Positions 26,503 to 40,097 of a stretch of DNA of 64,000 nucleotides are shown here, in pieces. The translations under genes were made by a program, and so were the position numbers. Source of the DNA: Sapria himalayana (Eukaryota; Streptophyta; Magnoliopsida; Malpighiales; Rafflesiaceae). Location of the stretch: positions 62,001-126,000 of the forward strand of contig JAREIK010005359.1 of the NCBI GenBank assembly GCA_029783825.1, written 5' to 3'. Under the pieces are notes generated by a model, which saw nothing but the letters and a program-made list of their open reading frames with translations, did not search any database and was not told the DNA's origin. Every line of letters starts with the position of its first letter. Positions within the stretch are counted from its first letter, which is position 1.

Positions 26503-29500
26503 CAAAGGTAATAACCTTAAAAAAATGAAAAAAAATAATAAAAATAATTTTTTTGTTATTTCATTTTTTAAATAAAACCTATAGATCATTAAATGCTTAC
26601 TTACTTAAATCAGTAAGCTCATAAAATCGAAACCCCTAAATACATAAACCTTTTAACATCTATATACTACTTAATAAATAATAAATCTCATTTTTATTTC
26701 TATTTATTATAATTTTAAATATTCATTTTAATTATTTATAGTTTAATTTTTTAGAAAAATTAATTACAAAATAAATTTCGAGTGAGACAAATATTATTTA
26801 AATAATTTATTTTAATAAAAAAATATAAGCTTATAAAAACAAAAAAAAATTTAAAAATTAAATATTATTATTTAGTAATATATTTGGATTTTATTTTGAA
26901 TCATTTTGTGTTATGTAAATATATTTTAATTAATATTTATATTTTTAATAATACTTAATTAATTTAATCTTTGATCATTATTATAATATCTATCATTAAA
27001 AATATTTATATTGAATTTATATGATATATAATTAGTAAGATTAATATAATTATACATTGTATTCACATTTCATAAAATTTTAAAAATTATTTTATTTTCT
27101 AAAGTTATAACCTTTGAAAATCAGAAATAATCTAAAAAAGTATTTTAAATTTTTATTATATAAATAAAACCTATAAACCACAAATGCCTAAAACCATAAA
27201 TTGCTAAACTCCTAAACGAAAAAAACTCCTAAATAATCAAACCATTAAACTGGTATACCAGATATAATAAATCATAAATCTCATTTTAATTTCTATTCAT
27301 TATAATTTTAAATATTCATTTTAATTATTTATAAGTTTATTTTTATAGAAATATCAATCACAAAATAAATAATGAGTGAGACAATATAATTTTAATAATT
27401 TATATTTAATAAAAAAAAACCTTATATAAAGAAGTAAAAATTTAAAAACAAAAAATTATTATTTAGTAATATATTTTACTTTGATTTTGAATCATCATAT
27501 ATAGGTTTCCCAATTATATTTTAATTGCGATAAATCTTATTAATAATAGTTTATTAATTTATTATTTGAACAGTTTTATAATATCGAACATTAAAATTAC
27601 TTATATTCAATTAAAATGTCTTATAATTATTAAGTTATTATAACTAAATATTATATTTATATTTCGAAAAAATTTAAAATTATTATATTTTCAAAGGTTA
27701 TAACCTTCAAAAATTATAAAAAAACACAAAAATAATTTTTTATTATTTTATTATTTAAATAAAACTTATAAACTACTAAATGCCTAAACATTTAAATTTC
27801 TAGACTCCTAAACCCCAAACCCCCCAAAATACTTAAACCATTAAACCTATATAACCTAAATAATAAATAATAAATCTCATTTTTATTTGTATTCATTATA
27901 ATTTTAAATATTCAATTTATTTATTTTTTAGTTTATTTTTATAGAAATATTGATTACAAAATAAATAATGAGTGAGAGAGATATAATTTAAATAAATTAT
28001 TTTTTATGAAAAAAAATAAGCTTATAAAATAAACAAAATTTCAAAAATTTAAAATTTTATTTTGTAATATAATTTAATTTGATTTTGAATTATTTTGGGT
28101 TCTGCAAATATATTTTAATTAATATCAATCTTATTAATAATAGTTTATTAATTTATTTTTTGATCATTTTTATAATATATATTAATACATTTTTTTATAT
28201 TGAATCTACAACAAATATAATTATTAAGATTATTATAACTAAGTATTGTATTCATATTTTAGAACTATTAAAAAATTATTATATTTTCAAAGGTCATAAC
28301 CTTTGAAAATCATAAAAATTCATAAAAATAAATTTTTTGTTATTACATTGATTAAATAAAACTTATAAACATGACAATGTGTAAACATATAAATCAATAA
28401 ACTCCTTAACCCCTAAAACCACAAAAAACATAAATAATTAAATAGTTATACCCTAAATAATAAATAATAAATCTCATTTTTATTAGTATTCATTATAATT
28501 TTAAATATATAGTTTAATTATTTATTAGTTTAATTTTATAGAAATATAAATTAAAAAATAAATTATTAGTGATACAAATATAATTTAAATAATTTATTTT
28601 TCATAAAAAAATATATAGGCTTATAAATGGATACAAAAATTTAAAAATTTAAAATTAATATTTAGTAAAAAATTACACTTTGATTTTGAGTCATTTTAGG
28701 TTTTGCTAATATATTTTAAACAATATTATCTTACTAATAATTGGTTATTACTTTTTTATGATCATTATTATAATAAATATCAATAAAATAGTTTATATTG
28801 AATTTATATTATATATAATTATTATGATTATTATACCTTCATATTGTATTCACTTTTCAAAAAAAATTAAAAATTATTATATTTTCAAAGGTTATAACCT
28901 TCAAAAATGAGAAAAAATAACAAAAAAAAAATTTTTTGTTATTTTATTTTTTATATAAAACCTATAAACCACTAAATGACTAAATTATAAAATGACTAAA
29001 CTCCTAAACCCCGAAGCCTATAAATATTTAAAACATTTAATTAGTATAGTCCAAATAATAAATCATAAATCTAATTTTATTAGTATTCATTATAATTTTA
29101 AATATTCATTTTTATTATTTATCGGTTTATTTTTATTATGAAATATTAATTACAAAATAAATTATTAGTGGGACATATATAGTTTTAAATAATTTATTTT
29201 TCATTAAAAAAATGCTGATAAAAAAAGCCAAATTTTTAAAAATAAATAATTATTATTTAGTCATATATCTTATTTTGATTTTGAATCATTTTACATTTTA
29301 CAATTATATTTTAATTAATATCATTCTTATAAATACTACTTTATTACTTATTTATTGATCATTATTATAATAGCTATCAATAAAATTATTTATATTGAGT
29401 CTACATTATATATAATTATTAAGATAATTATAACTAAATATTATATTCACATTTTAAAAAAATTAAAAATTATTATATTTTCAAAGGTTATAACCTTCAA

Positions 29501-32500
29501 AAATTTAAAAAATTCAAAAAACTAATTTTTTTCTTTTTTCATTATTTATATAAAAACTAAAAATCACTAAAGGTCTAAACAATTAAATCACTAAACTCCT
29601 AAACCACAAAACACCTAAATACTTTAACCATTAAACGGTTATATCCTGAATAATAAATAATAAATCTAAATTTTATTTGTATTCATTATAATTTTAAATA
29701 TTCATTTTAATTATTTATTAGTTTATTATTATAGAATTATAAATTACAACATAAATTATGAGTAAGACAAATATAATTTAAATAATTTATTTTTAAAAAC
29801 AAAAATATAAACTTATAAAAAAAGCAAAACATTAAAAAAAATTATTATTTAGTAATATATTTTACTTTGATTTGAATAAATTTAGATTTTGCAAATACTT
29901 TTAAAATAATAACTATTTTTTTAATAATAGTTTATTAATTTATTTTTTGATCATTATTATAATATCTAGCAATGTAATTATTTATATTGAATTTAAATGA
30001 CTTATATTTATGAAGATTATTATAAATAAATATTATATTTACATTTGAAAAAAATTTAAAAATAATTATATTTTCAAAGGATATAACCTTAAAAAATTAG
30101 AAAAAATAAAAAAAATAAATTTTATGTTATATAAATGTTTAAATAAAACTTATAAACCACTAAATCCCTAAACACTTAAATCTCTAAACTCCTTAACACA
30201 AAAGTCCCTAAATACTTAAACCTTTAAACTCGTAAACCTTAATTATAAGTTAAATAATTTATCAAAATATTAATTACAAAATATATTAAAAGTGATACAA
30301 ATTTAATTTAAATAATTTATTTTTCAATCAAAAAAATATAAGCTTATAAATAGAAGCAAAAACTAAAAAAAAATTATTATTTAGTAATAAATTTTTGTTT
30401 GATTTTTAAATAATTTTAAGTTTTGCAATTATATTTTAATTTATATCTATCATATTAATAATAACATATTAATTTATTTTTTGAAATTGATTTAATATCT
30501 ATCAATAAAATTCATTATATTTTGTTTAGATTATATATAATTATTATGATTATTATTACAAAATATTGTATTCACATTTTTAAAAAATTTTAAAATTATT
30601 ATATTTTTAAAGGTTATAACCTTTGAAATTGTGAGAAAATATCAAAAAAAAATTTTTTGTTATCTCATTGTTTAAATAAATCCTATAAAGCACAAAATAC
30701 CTAAACACTTAAATCAATAACTCCTAAATCTCTAAAATGCTAAAAAGACAATCCTTTTAAACTAGTATACCCTAAATAATAAATTATAAATCTCTATTCT
30801 TTTTTTAATTATAATTTGAAATATTCATTTTAATTATTTATTTGTTTATTTTTATATAAATATTAATTACAAAATAAATTATGATTTAGACAAATATAAT
30901 TTATATAAATTATTTTTCATCGAAAATATAAATTAACTTATAAAAAGAATAAAAAATTTAAAAACTAAAATTTATTATATAGCAATATATTTTACTCTGA
31001 ATCTAAATCATTTTAGATTTTGTAATTATATTTTAACTGATATCTATCTTATTAATAATTGTTTATTAATTTATTTTTTGATCATTATTAGAATATTTAT
31101 CATTAAAGTTGTTTATATTGAATTTATATGTTATATAAATATAATGATTATTATTACTAAATATTGAATTCACTTTTGAAAAAAATTTAAAAATTATTAT
31201 ATTTTCAAATGTTATAACCTTTGGAAATATAAAAAAATAATAAAAATAAATTTTTTATTATTTTATTTTTTAAATAAAACCTATAAACCACTAAATCCAT
31301 ACACAGTTATATTAGTAAACTCCTAAACCCCGTAATGCCTAAATACATAAACCAGTAAACCGCTATATACTACGTAATAATTAATAAATTGAATTTTTAT
31401 TTCAATTTATTAATTTTTTAAATATTCATTTTAATTATTTATTAGTTTATTTTTTAAAAAATATTTATTACAAAATAAATTTTTAGTGCGACAAATATAA
31501 TTTAAATAATTTTTTTAATGAAACTAATATATATACGCATATAAAAGAAGTAAAATTAAAATTTAAAATTATTATCTAGTAATATATTTTACTTTAATTT
31601 TGAATCACTTTTGTTTTTGTAAATATTTTTTAATTAATTTCTATCTTTTTATTAATAGTTTATTAATTTAATTTTTGATCATTATTATAATATCTATCAA
31701 TAAAATTGTTTATATTGAATTTATATGATATATAATTTTTAATATTATTATAAGTAAATATTATATTTAAATTTAAACAAATTTTAAATATTATTATATT
31801 TTCAAATGTTATAACTTATGTAAATGAGAAAAAATTATAAATTTTTTTTTATTATTTTATAATTTAGATAAAACGTATAAACCACTAAATGCCTAAAAAC
31901 AAAAATCACAAAATTTTCAAATGACAAAACATCTAAATACTTAAACCATTAAAATGGTATACAATAATAATAAATCATAAATCTCATTTAAATTTTTATT
32001 CAGTATTATTTTAAATTTTTATTTTAATTATTTATCAGTTTATTTTATTAGAAATATTAATTACAAATAAATTTATTAGTGAGACAGATATAACTTTAAT
32101 TAAACCGGTATACCCTAAATAATAAATAATAAATAATAAATAATAAATTTCATTTTGTTTCATTATATTTTTTAATATTCATTTTAATTATTAAGTTTTT
32201 ATTTTTATATAAATATTAATTAAAAAATAAATTATGAGTTAGACAAATATAATTTATGTAAATTATTTTTAATCAAAAAAATACAGATAAACATTTTAAA
32301 ATAAAAAAAATTTCAAAAGAAAAAATTATTATATAGTAATATATTTTGCTTTGCTTATGAATCATTTTATGGTTTGTAATTATATTTTAATTGATATCTA
32401 TCTTATTAATAATAGATTATTAATTTATTTTTTGATCATTATTAGAATATTTATCACTAAAATTGTTTTTGTTGAAATATGATATATAAATATAATGATT

Positions 32501-34465
32501 ATTATAACTAAATATTGAATTCACTTTGAAAAAAATTTAAAAATTATTATATTTTCAAAGGTTATAACCTTTGAAATTATCAAAAAATAATAAAAATAAA
32601 TGTTTTGTTATTTTATTTTTTAAATAAAACCTATAAACAACTAAATGCATACACAATTAAATCAGTAAACACCTAAACCCCGTAATACCTAAATAGATAA
32701 ACCATTAAACTCCTCTATAATACATAATAATTAATAAATATAATTTTAATTTCTATTTAATATAGTTTATATATTCATTTTAATTATTTATTAGTTTATT
32801 TTTATAGAAATATTTATTATAAAATAAATTATGAGTGCGACAAATATAATTTAAATAATTTATTTTTAATCAAAAAAATATATACGCTTATAAAAGAAGT
32901 AAAAATTTAAAAATTAAAAATTATTATCCAGTAATATATTTTACTTTAGTTTTGAATCAATTTGGGTTTTGTAAATTTTTTTTAATTAATATCACTCTTT
33001 TTATTATTAGTTTATTAATTTAAATTTTGATCATTATTATATTATCTATCAATAAAATTGTTTATATTGAATTTATATGATATATAATTATTAATATTAT
33101 TATAACTAAATATTTTATTTGCATTTTAGAAATATTTTAAAAATTATAATATTTTCAAAGGTTATAACCTATGAAAATGAGAAAAAATTACAATTTTTTT
33201 TGCTTATTTTATTGATTAAATTAAACCAATAAACCACTAAATGCCTAAAAACCTAAATCGCTAAACTCCTAAAAAGATAAAACCTCTAAATACTTAAACC
33301 ATTAAACTAGTATACATTAATAATAAATCATAAATATTATTTTAAGTTTTATTCAGTATAATTTTAAATTTTTATTTTAAATAATTTTAAGTATATTTTA
33401 ATTAAAATATGAATTACAAAATATATTATTAGTGAGATTGATCTAATTTAAATTAGACCGGTATACCCTAAATAATAAATAATAAATCTCATTATTTTTA
33501 ATTATAATTGTAAATATTCATTTTAATTATTTATTTGTTTATTTTTATATAAATATTAATTACAAAATAATTTTTGAGTTACACAAATATAATTTATTTA
33601 AATTATTTTTTATCAAAAAATTATAGAAAAACTCTTATAAAAGATAAAAAAAATTAAAACAAAAAATTATCATATAAAAATATATTTTGCTTTGCTTCTG
33701 AATCATTTTAGGTTTTGTAATTATATTTTAATTTATATCTATCTTATTAATAATAGATTATTAAGTTATTTTTTCATCATTATTAGAATATTTATCAATA
33801 AAAATGTTTATATTTAATTTATATGATATATAAATATAATGATTATTATAAATAAATATTGTATTAACTTTTGAAAAAAAATTTAAAATTATTATATTTT
33901 CAAATGTTATAACCTTTGAAAATGTGAAAAAATAAAAAAAAATATTTTTTTTGTTAATCTATTGTTTAAATAAAACCAATACACCACTAAATGCCTAAGC
34001 ATTTAAATCACTAAACTACAAAATCTCGATACATGTATATAGATAATCCTTTAAATCAGTATACCCTAAATAATAATTAATAAATTTCATTTTGATTATT
34101 TAGTTTTTTATTTTTATATATGTATTAATTATAAAATAAATTATTAGTTAAAATATAATTTATAAAAATTATTTTTCATCAAAAAATTGATAAGCTTATA
34201 AAAAGAATAAAAATTTAAAAATAAATGATTATTATTTAGTAATATATTTTACTTTTCTTTTGAATCATTTTAGGTTTTATATTTTATATTTTAAGTAATA
34301 TCAATCTTATTCATAATAGATTTTTAATTTATTTTTTGATAATTATTAGAATATCTATCAATAAAATTATTTATATTGAATTTATCTGATATATAATTAT
34401 TATGATTATTATAAATAAATATTGTATTCACTTTTGAAAAAAATTTAAAAATTATTATATTTTCA
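26503..34465 (-). repeat. One full higher-order repeat unit, 13 monomers, about 7.96 kb
   Basis: The unit starts at the monomer whose octamer region reads CTTACTTACTTAAAT and ends just before the same subtype recurs at 34466. The next five subtypes then follow in the same order (34466, 35065, 35660, 36262, 36880 match 26503, 27110, 27700, 28290, 28888). The same order is found in part at 58250-60010 and, reversed, at 43710 down to 41930. Subtypes were called by eye from the text between the palindrome and the AATAAATCTCA segment. Confidence 0.75.
31208..33904 (-). repeat. Two copies of a 1.35-kb dimeric sub-repeat
   Basis: 31208-32559 (1352 bp) and 32560-33904 (1345 bp) are the same two-monomer pair. 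The first monomer has the ACTACTTAATA/ACTACGTAATA text. The second has AAAACAAAAATC or AAAACCTAAATCG plus an extra ~150-bp partial-monomer duplication that makes it about 750 bp long. The same pair occurs singly or in variants near 16780, 20231 and around hAT copies 2 and 4. Confidence 0.75.
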
Positions 34466-37308
34466 AAGGTTATAATCTTAAAAAATGAGAAATAATAATA
34501 AAAAAAAATTTTAGTTATTTTAATTTTTAAATAAAACCTATAGACCCTTAAATGCTTACTTACTTAAATTAGTAAGCTCATAAACCCCGAAACCCCTAAA
34601 TACATAAAGATTTTAACAACTATATACTACTTAATAATTAAAAATCTCATTTTTATTTCTATTTATTATAATTTTAAATATTCATTTTAATTATTTATAG
34701 TTTAATTTTTAAGAAAAATTAATTACAAAATAAATTTCGAGTGAGACAGATATTATTTAAAAATATTTATTATTATTCAAAAAAATATACGCTTATAAAA
34801 GGAAGGAAAAATTTAAAAATTAAATATTTTATTTAGTAATATATTTTGATTTGATTTTGAATCATTTTGTGTTATGTAAATATATTTTAATTAATATTTA
34901 TATTATTAATAATAGTTTATTAATTTAATTTTTGATCATTATTATAATATCTATCATTAAAATTGTTTAAATTGAACTTATATGATATATAATTAGTAAG
35001 ATTAATATAATTATACAAAGTATTCACATTTCAAAAAATTTTAAAAATTATTTTATTTTTAAAGGTTATAACCTTGGAAAATTAGAAAAAATATAAATTT
35101 TTTTTTATTTTTATTCAATAAATAAAACCACCTATAAACAACTAAATACCTAAAAATCTAAATTGATAAACTCCTAAATGACAAAACTCGTAAATAATAA
35201 AACCATTAAACCAGTATAACACATATAATAAATCATAAATCTCATTTTAATTTGTATTTATTATAATTTTAAATATTCATTTTAATAGTTTATTAGTTTA
35301 TTTTTTATAAATATCAATCACAAAATAAATAATGAGTGAGACAAATATAATTTTAATAATTTACTTTTAATAAAAAAAAGCTTATATAAAGAAGTAAAAA
35401 TTTAAAAACAAAAAATTATTATTTTGTAATATATTTTACTTTGATTTTTAATCATTATATATAGGTTTTGCAATTATATTTTAATTGAGATCAATCTTAA
35501 TAATAATAGTTTATTAATTTATTATTTGATCAATTTTATAATATCTAACAATAAAATTACTTATATTTAATTTAAATGTCCTATAATTATTAAGATCATT
35601 ATAACTAAATATTATATTTACATTTCGAAAAAATATAAAAATTATTATATTTTCAAAGGTTATAACCTTCAAGAATGATAAAAAATCATTAAAATTAATT
35701 TTATTATTATTTTATTATTTAAATAAAACTTATAGACCACTAAATGCCTAATCATTTAAATCTATAGACTTCTAAACCCCAAAACCCCCTAAATACTTAA
35801 ACCATTAAACCTATATAAACTAAATAATAAATAATAAATCTAATTTTTATATGTATTCTTTATAATTTTAAATATTCATTTTAATTGTTTTTTAATTTAT
35901 TTTTATAGAAATATTAATTGCAAAATAAATAATGAGTGAGACATATATAATTTAAATATATTATTTTTTATGAAAAAAAATATAAAATTATAAAAATAAA
36001 CAAATTTTCAAAAATTTAAAATTTTATTTAGTAATATAATTTACTTTGATTTTTAATTATTTTGGGTTCTACAAATATATTTTAATTAAAATATGTCTTA
36101 TTAATAATAGTTTATTAATTTATTTTTTGATCATCAAAATAATATATATTAATAAAATTTTTTATATTGAATTTACATCAATATTATTATTAAGATTATT
36201 ATAACTAAGTATTGTATTCATATTTTAGAACTATTAAAAAATTATTATATTTTCAAAGGTTATAACCTTTGAAAATCACGAAAATTCATAAAAATAAATT
36301 TTTTGTTATTTCATTGATTGAATAAAATCTATAAATCAATAAATATAACCTAAATGTGTAAACATATAAATAAATAAACTCATTAACCCCAAAACCACAA
36401 TAAACTTAAACTATTAAATAGGTATACCCTAAATAATAAATAATAAATAATAAATCTCATTTTATTAGTATTCATTATAATTTTATATATACATTTTAAT
36501 TATTTATTAGTTTATTTTTATAGAAATATAAATTAAAAAATAAATTAAGAGTTAGACAAATATAATTTAAATAATTTTTTTTTCATCAAAAAATATATAA
36601 GCTTATAAATGGATACAAAAATTTAAAAATTTAAAATTAATATTTAGTAAAATATTTCAATTTGATTTTGAATCCTTTTGGTTTTGTAAATATATTTTAA
36701 ACAATATTTATCTAATTAATAATTGTTTATTAATCTTTTGTATGATCATTATTATAATATTTATCAATATAATTGTTTATATTGAATTTACAGGATATAT
36801 AATTATTAAGATTATCATAACTAAATATAGTATTCACATTTAAAAAAAATTTAAAAATTATTATAGTTTCAAAGGTTATATCCTTCAAAAATGAGAACAA
36901 ATAACAAAAAAAAATTGTTATTTTATTTTTAAATAAAACTGATAAACTACTAAATGGCTAAACACTTAAATCACTAAATTCTTAAATCCCAAAACTCATA
37001 AAAATATATTATTTTAAACCTGTATATTTTATCTTATTAATAATAGTTTTATTTAATATCGATCTTATTAATATATTTTACATTGATTTTGTCTCATTTT
37101 AGGTTTTGCAATTAAATTTTATTTAATATCTATCTTATTAATAATAGTTTATTAATTTATTTTATTATCATCATAATAATATCTATAAAAATAATTATTT
37201 ATATTGAATTAACATAATATATAATTATTTAGATTATTTTAACAAAATAATATTTTCATATTTTAAAAAAAATTGAAAATTATTAAGTTTTCAAAGGTTA
37301 TAACTTTT

Positions 37309-40097
37309 GAAACTGGTAGGGCAGCTTGTATATGGTGTAGGAAAGAATAATTGGCAAAAAGTGATCAAGGTACTTCGGGTTTATGGAAATACTTTAGAAA
37401 GACTTGTAAAAAATTTTAACACAAAAAAGAATTAATACAAGCTCACAAAGGTAAAGACAAGTCACAATCTTTGTTGAGTTTCACTAAAGGTACTAGTTCA
37501 GAGGATAACAAATAAACTTATTGGCTATTTGATCAACAACTAGTTAGGGAGGCTTTGGTGAAAATGATCATAAAAGATGAATTGCCTTTTTTGTTTTGTT
37601 GAGAGGGATGAGTTTAAAAAGTTTTCTGAAGTTTGTGTGCCTCAATTTAAAAATCCATCTAGGCACTATGTGTTGAGAGCATGTTTTCTTTGTTTGTGAA
37701 GTAAAATAAGAAATTATTTGTGAGCATATCATCTCATTGTTGTAGAGTTTCATTGACTACCGACATTTGGAGTAGCATTCAAAATTTGTATTATATATGT
37801 TTGACTGTTCATTCCATTGATTCTCAATGGAATATGCATGAATCAATGGGGTTTCAGAAAGTTGATGTTTATTACTATTGACAATGCATCAAATAATGAT
37901 GTTGCAGTTGAACAATTGAAAAAAAAGGCTTGTGAAAAAAATTGTTGTACCTTTGAGAGGCAAGCATTTTCATATGAGATGTTGTGCTCATGTCCTAAAC
38001 TTAATTGTCAGAGTTTATATTGCAGTAGTTGAGGGCGCTATTCAAAAAATTAGAGGTGTGGTGAAATATGTTAGGAGCAGTCCTAAAAGATTAGATATGT
38101 TTAAGTTATGTGTTGAAGAAGCAAACTTGTCATATGGATCTTCATTGTAATTAGATTGTCCTACAAGATGGAATTCAACTTATTTGTTGCTACAAACTGA
38201 TATAAAATATCAAAAAGAATATAATAAGTTGGAGGACAAAGAAAAAAGGTTTTTGAAGAAGTTTGGTTCAAACGTTCCAACTGAGAGAGACATAAAAAAC
38301 ACAAAAATTTTGGCTCGTTTCTTGAAAACTTTTTATGAGGTAACTTATAAATTTTCTAGCTCATAATATTCGACCTCTACTGTTTATTTTCCTGAGATTA
38401 TTCGAATTTTGAAAAAAAATTGAGCTTTGTGAAAATAGTAGTGATACAATGGTGTCTGAAATGGGTATGATAATGAGGCATAAATTAAACAAATATTCGG
38501 TTTTCTTCAGTCAACAAATATTATGCTTTTTGTAGCAGTAGTGTTATATCCTAGATATAAGCTCAAATATCTCAATGCTAAGTACACTTAAAATTATGGT
38601 GAGGAATTGTCGTAAAATTTGGTTAAAAAGGTTATAAATGCTTTAAATGAGATGATGGATGATTATAAATATTTAAATAAAGATGAATCAAAAAAAGATG
38701 ATTTCTCTTCTACTGTGTTGAAGAAAAATGATGATTTCTTTGATGGTAGTGATACTAATGTTTATGATTTTTTTGTTGAATTGGAGAAAGAAAAAGAAGT
38801 TGTAGCTTTGGAAGAGTTGAATAGGTACTTGGAGGACAAACTTGAAAAAAATAGAATTGATTTTGATCTTCTAAACTAGTGGAAGGTAAATGAGGTTAGG
38901 TGTCCTTCTTTGGCAAATGTAGGAAGGGATGTATTAGCTATCATAGCATCTACTGTGGCCTACAAATAGATATTTAGCCCTGGGGTGAGAACTTAATAAA
39001 AATTTAGGAGTTCTTTAACACCTATTACAGCGGAAGTTCTCATATGTCTACAAGATTGGTTGAGAAGTTTAAACAAACCTATTGAAATTGAAGAATTTGT
39101 TCAAGACCTTGATGATAATGAATCAGCTTAGTATACAAATCTTGTAAATTTTAATTTCACTTTTACTTATTTATTCATTCAATTTAATAAAAATATGGTT
39201 CAATTACAATCTTCAGAGGGGTTTATATATCCAAATTTTCTTCCAACTATAGTTGGCCAACTAAATTTGGAATGGGTGTATTAAATTTATAAGGTAATAT
39301 TTTGGTTTTTTATTACTCTTTCAGCTTAGAAATTTATGTCTACATGATTACCACGTTTTCATCTTTGGTTGTCCTTCTATAGTGGTGGAAGAAAAGGGAG
39401 GATTTATAGAAGAGATAATTAATTGGGTTTAGATTTTTGTTGCTGTTCTGGGATGGATTTTTGAAATGATTATTATCATGGTTGTTATTAGTTGTATTTT
39501 TTTTGTTATATTAAGCAACCTAATTTTAGCAATTACTTAAGTAGTAATTTATGCTACCAAAGTTTGTGGTATTCTTTAGCTATTCCTTAATATTTTAAGT
39601 AAATGTTTAAAAAATGCAGTATTGCTATTATGGTTAACTTTCACTCAGCTGAACAAAGCCAACTTGTGAAAAAATAAAGAACCAAATTAAGGACATAACT
39701 CGGTCCCGTTCTATTTAACATTTAGATCCTTTTCTGCACATCAAAGCTTTTGACAAGATAATGGAACTTGTTTGCAGTATTCAACCTATTTGACAAAACA
39801 AAATTGGCCCAATTTGAGTTTGAAAGATACATAACTAAGGAATGATAAATGGTACAACAAAAGGTTTCGACATGAACTAACTTGGCCGGTTTGAAGAAAA
39901 TAAATTGAAAAAAATGTCCATCTCCGTTCTATCCCGGAACCATTTTCTCCTACCGAAAATTTGTGATTTCCATCCCCTCCCATCCCGATATTTTTAACCT
40001 ATGCGACGGCTTTGGATCTTCAAAAAAAATATCCGAACTATGGGAATGTACTGGAGATTTGTAATCCCAATCACGTCCTGTCCCATGAGCACCCCTA
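37309..40097 (+). mobile_element. hAT DNA transposon copy 3, 5' truncated
   Basis: Transposon sequence begins at GAAACTGGTAGGGCAG, inside the BED-finger region. The leader, the 5' terminal repeat and the protein's first ~60 codons are missing. The preceding satellite is in the minus orientation, and the junction has a TGAAA-type microhomology with the satellite palindrome flank. The 3' end is intact and finishes CATGAGCACCCCTA, followed by GCATTAAG (40098-40105), a one-mismatch version of the family target 8-mer. The satellite to the right is in plus orientation, as expected for a plus-strand copy. Confidence 0.9.
37321..39130 (+). pseudogene. hAT transposase remnant, copy 3
   Basis: It begins in the BED-like stretch (AACIWCRKE, then the TAA shared with copies 1 and 4) and runs to the C-terminal LRSLNKPIEIEEFVQDLDD segment. 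Fragments that stay open are 37817-38032, 37932-38150 (containing HMRCCAHVLNLIV), 38184-38366 and 38619-38879 (acidic, ending LEKNRIDFDLLN at the shared TAG). There is an internal deletion near 37840 where copies 1 and 4 have about 80 more bases between the HFID and EWGLRKL motifs. The third catalytic Glu is replaced by Lys and is followed by a stop (AYK-stop). Non-functional. Confidence 0.87.

Larger units (their letters stand above)
25241..37308 (-). repeat. Satellite array, second reversed block, with clear higher-order structure
   Basis: About 20 monomers with palindromes near 25750, 26503, 27110, 27700, 28290, 28888, 29485, 30077, 30610, 31208, 31803, 32560, 33160, 33905, 34466, 35065, 35660, 36262, 36880 and 37300. 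Most spacings are 590-600 bp. Exceptions recur by subtype: about 533 bp (30077-30610) and about 750 bp (25750-26503, 31803-32560, 33160-33905). The end of the block (about 37010-37150) is scrambled, with a repeated TCTTATTAATAATAGTTT segment, before hAT copy 3 begins. No gene. Confidence 0.9.

Noticed and set aside
26503..34465. CRISPR-like array of palindromic repeats
   Set aside because: The ~595-bp spacing, homologous 'spacers' and eukaryotic transposons exclude it; the dyads are part of satellite monomers.
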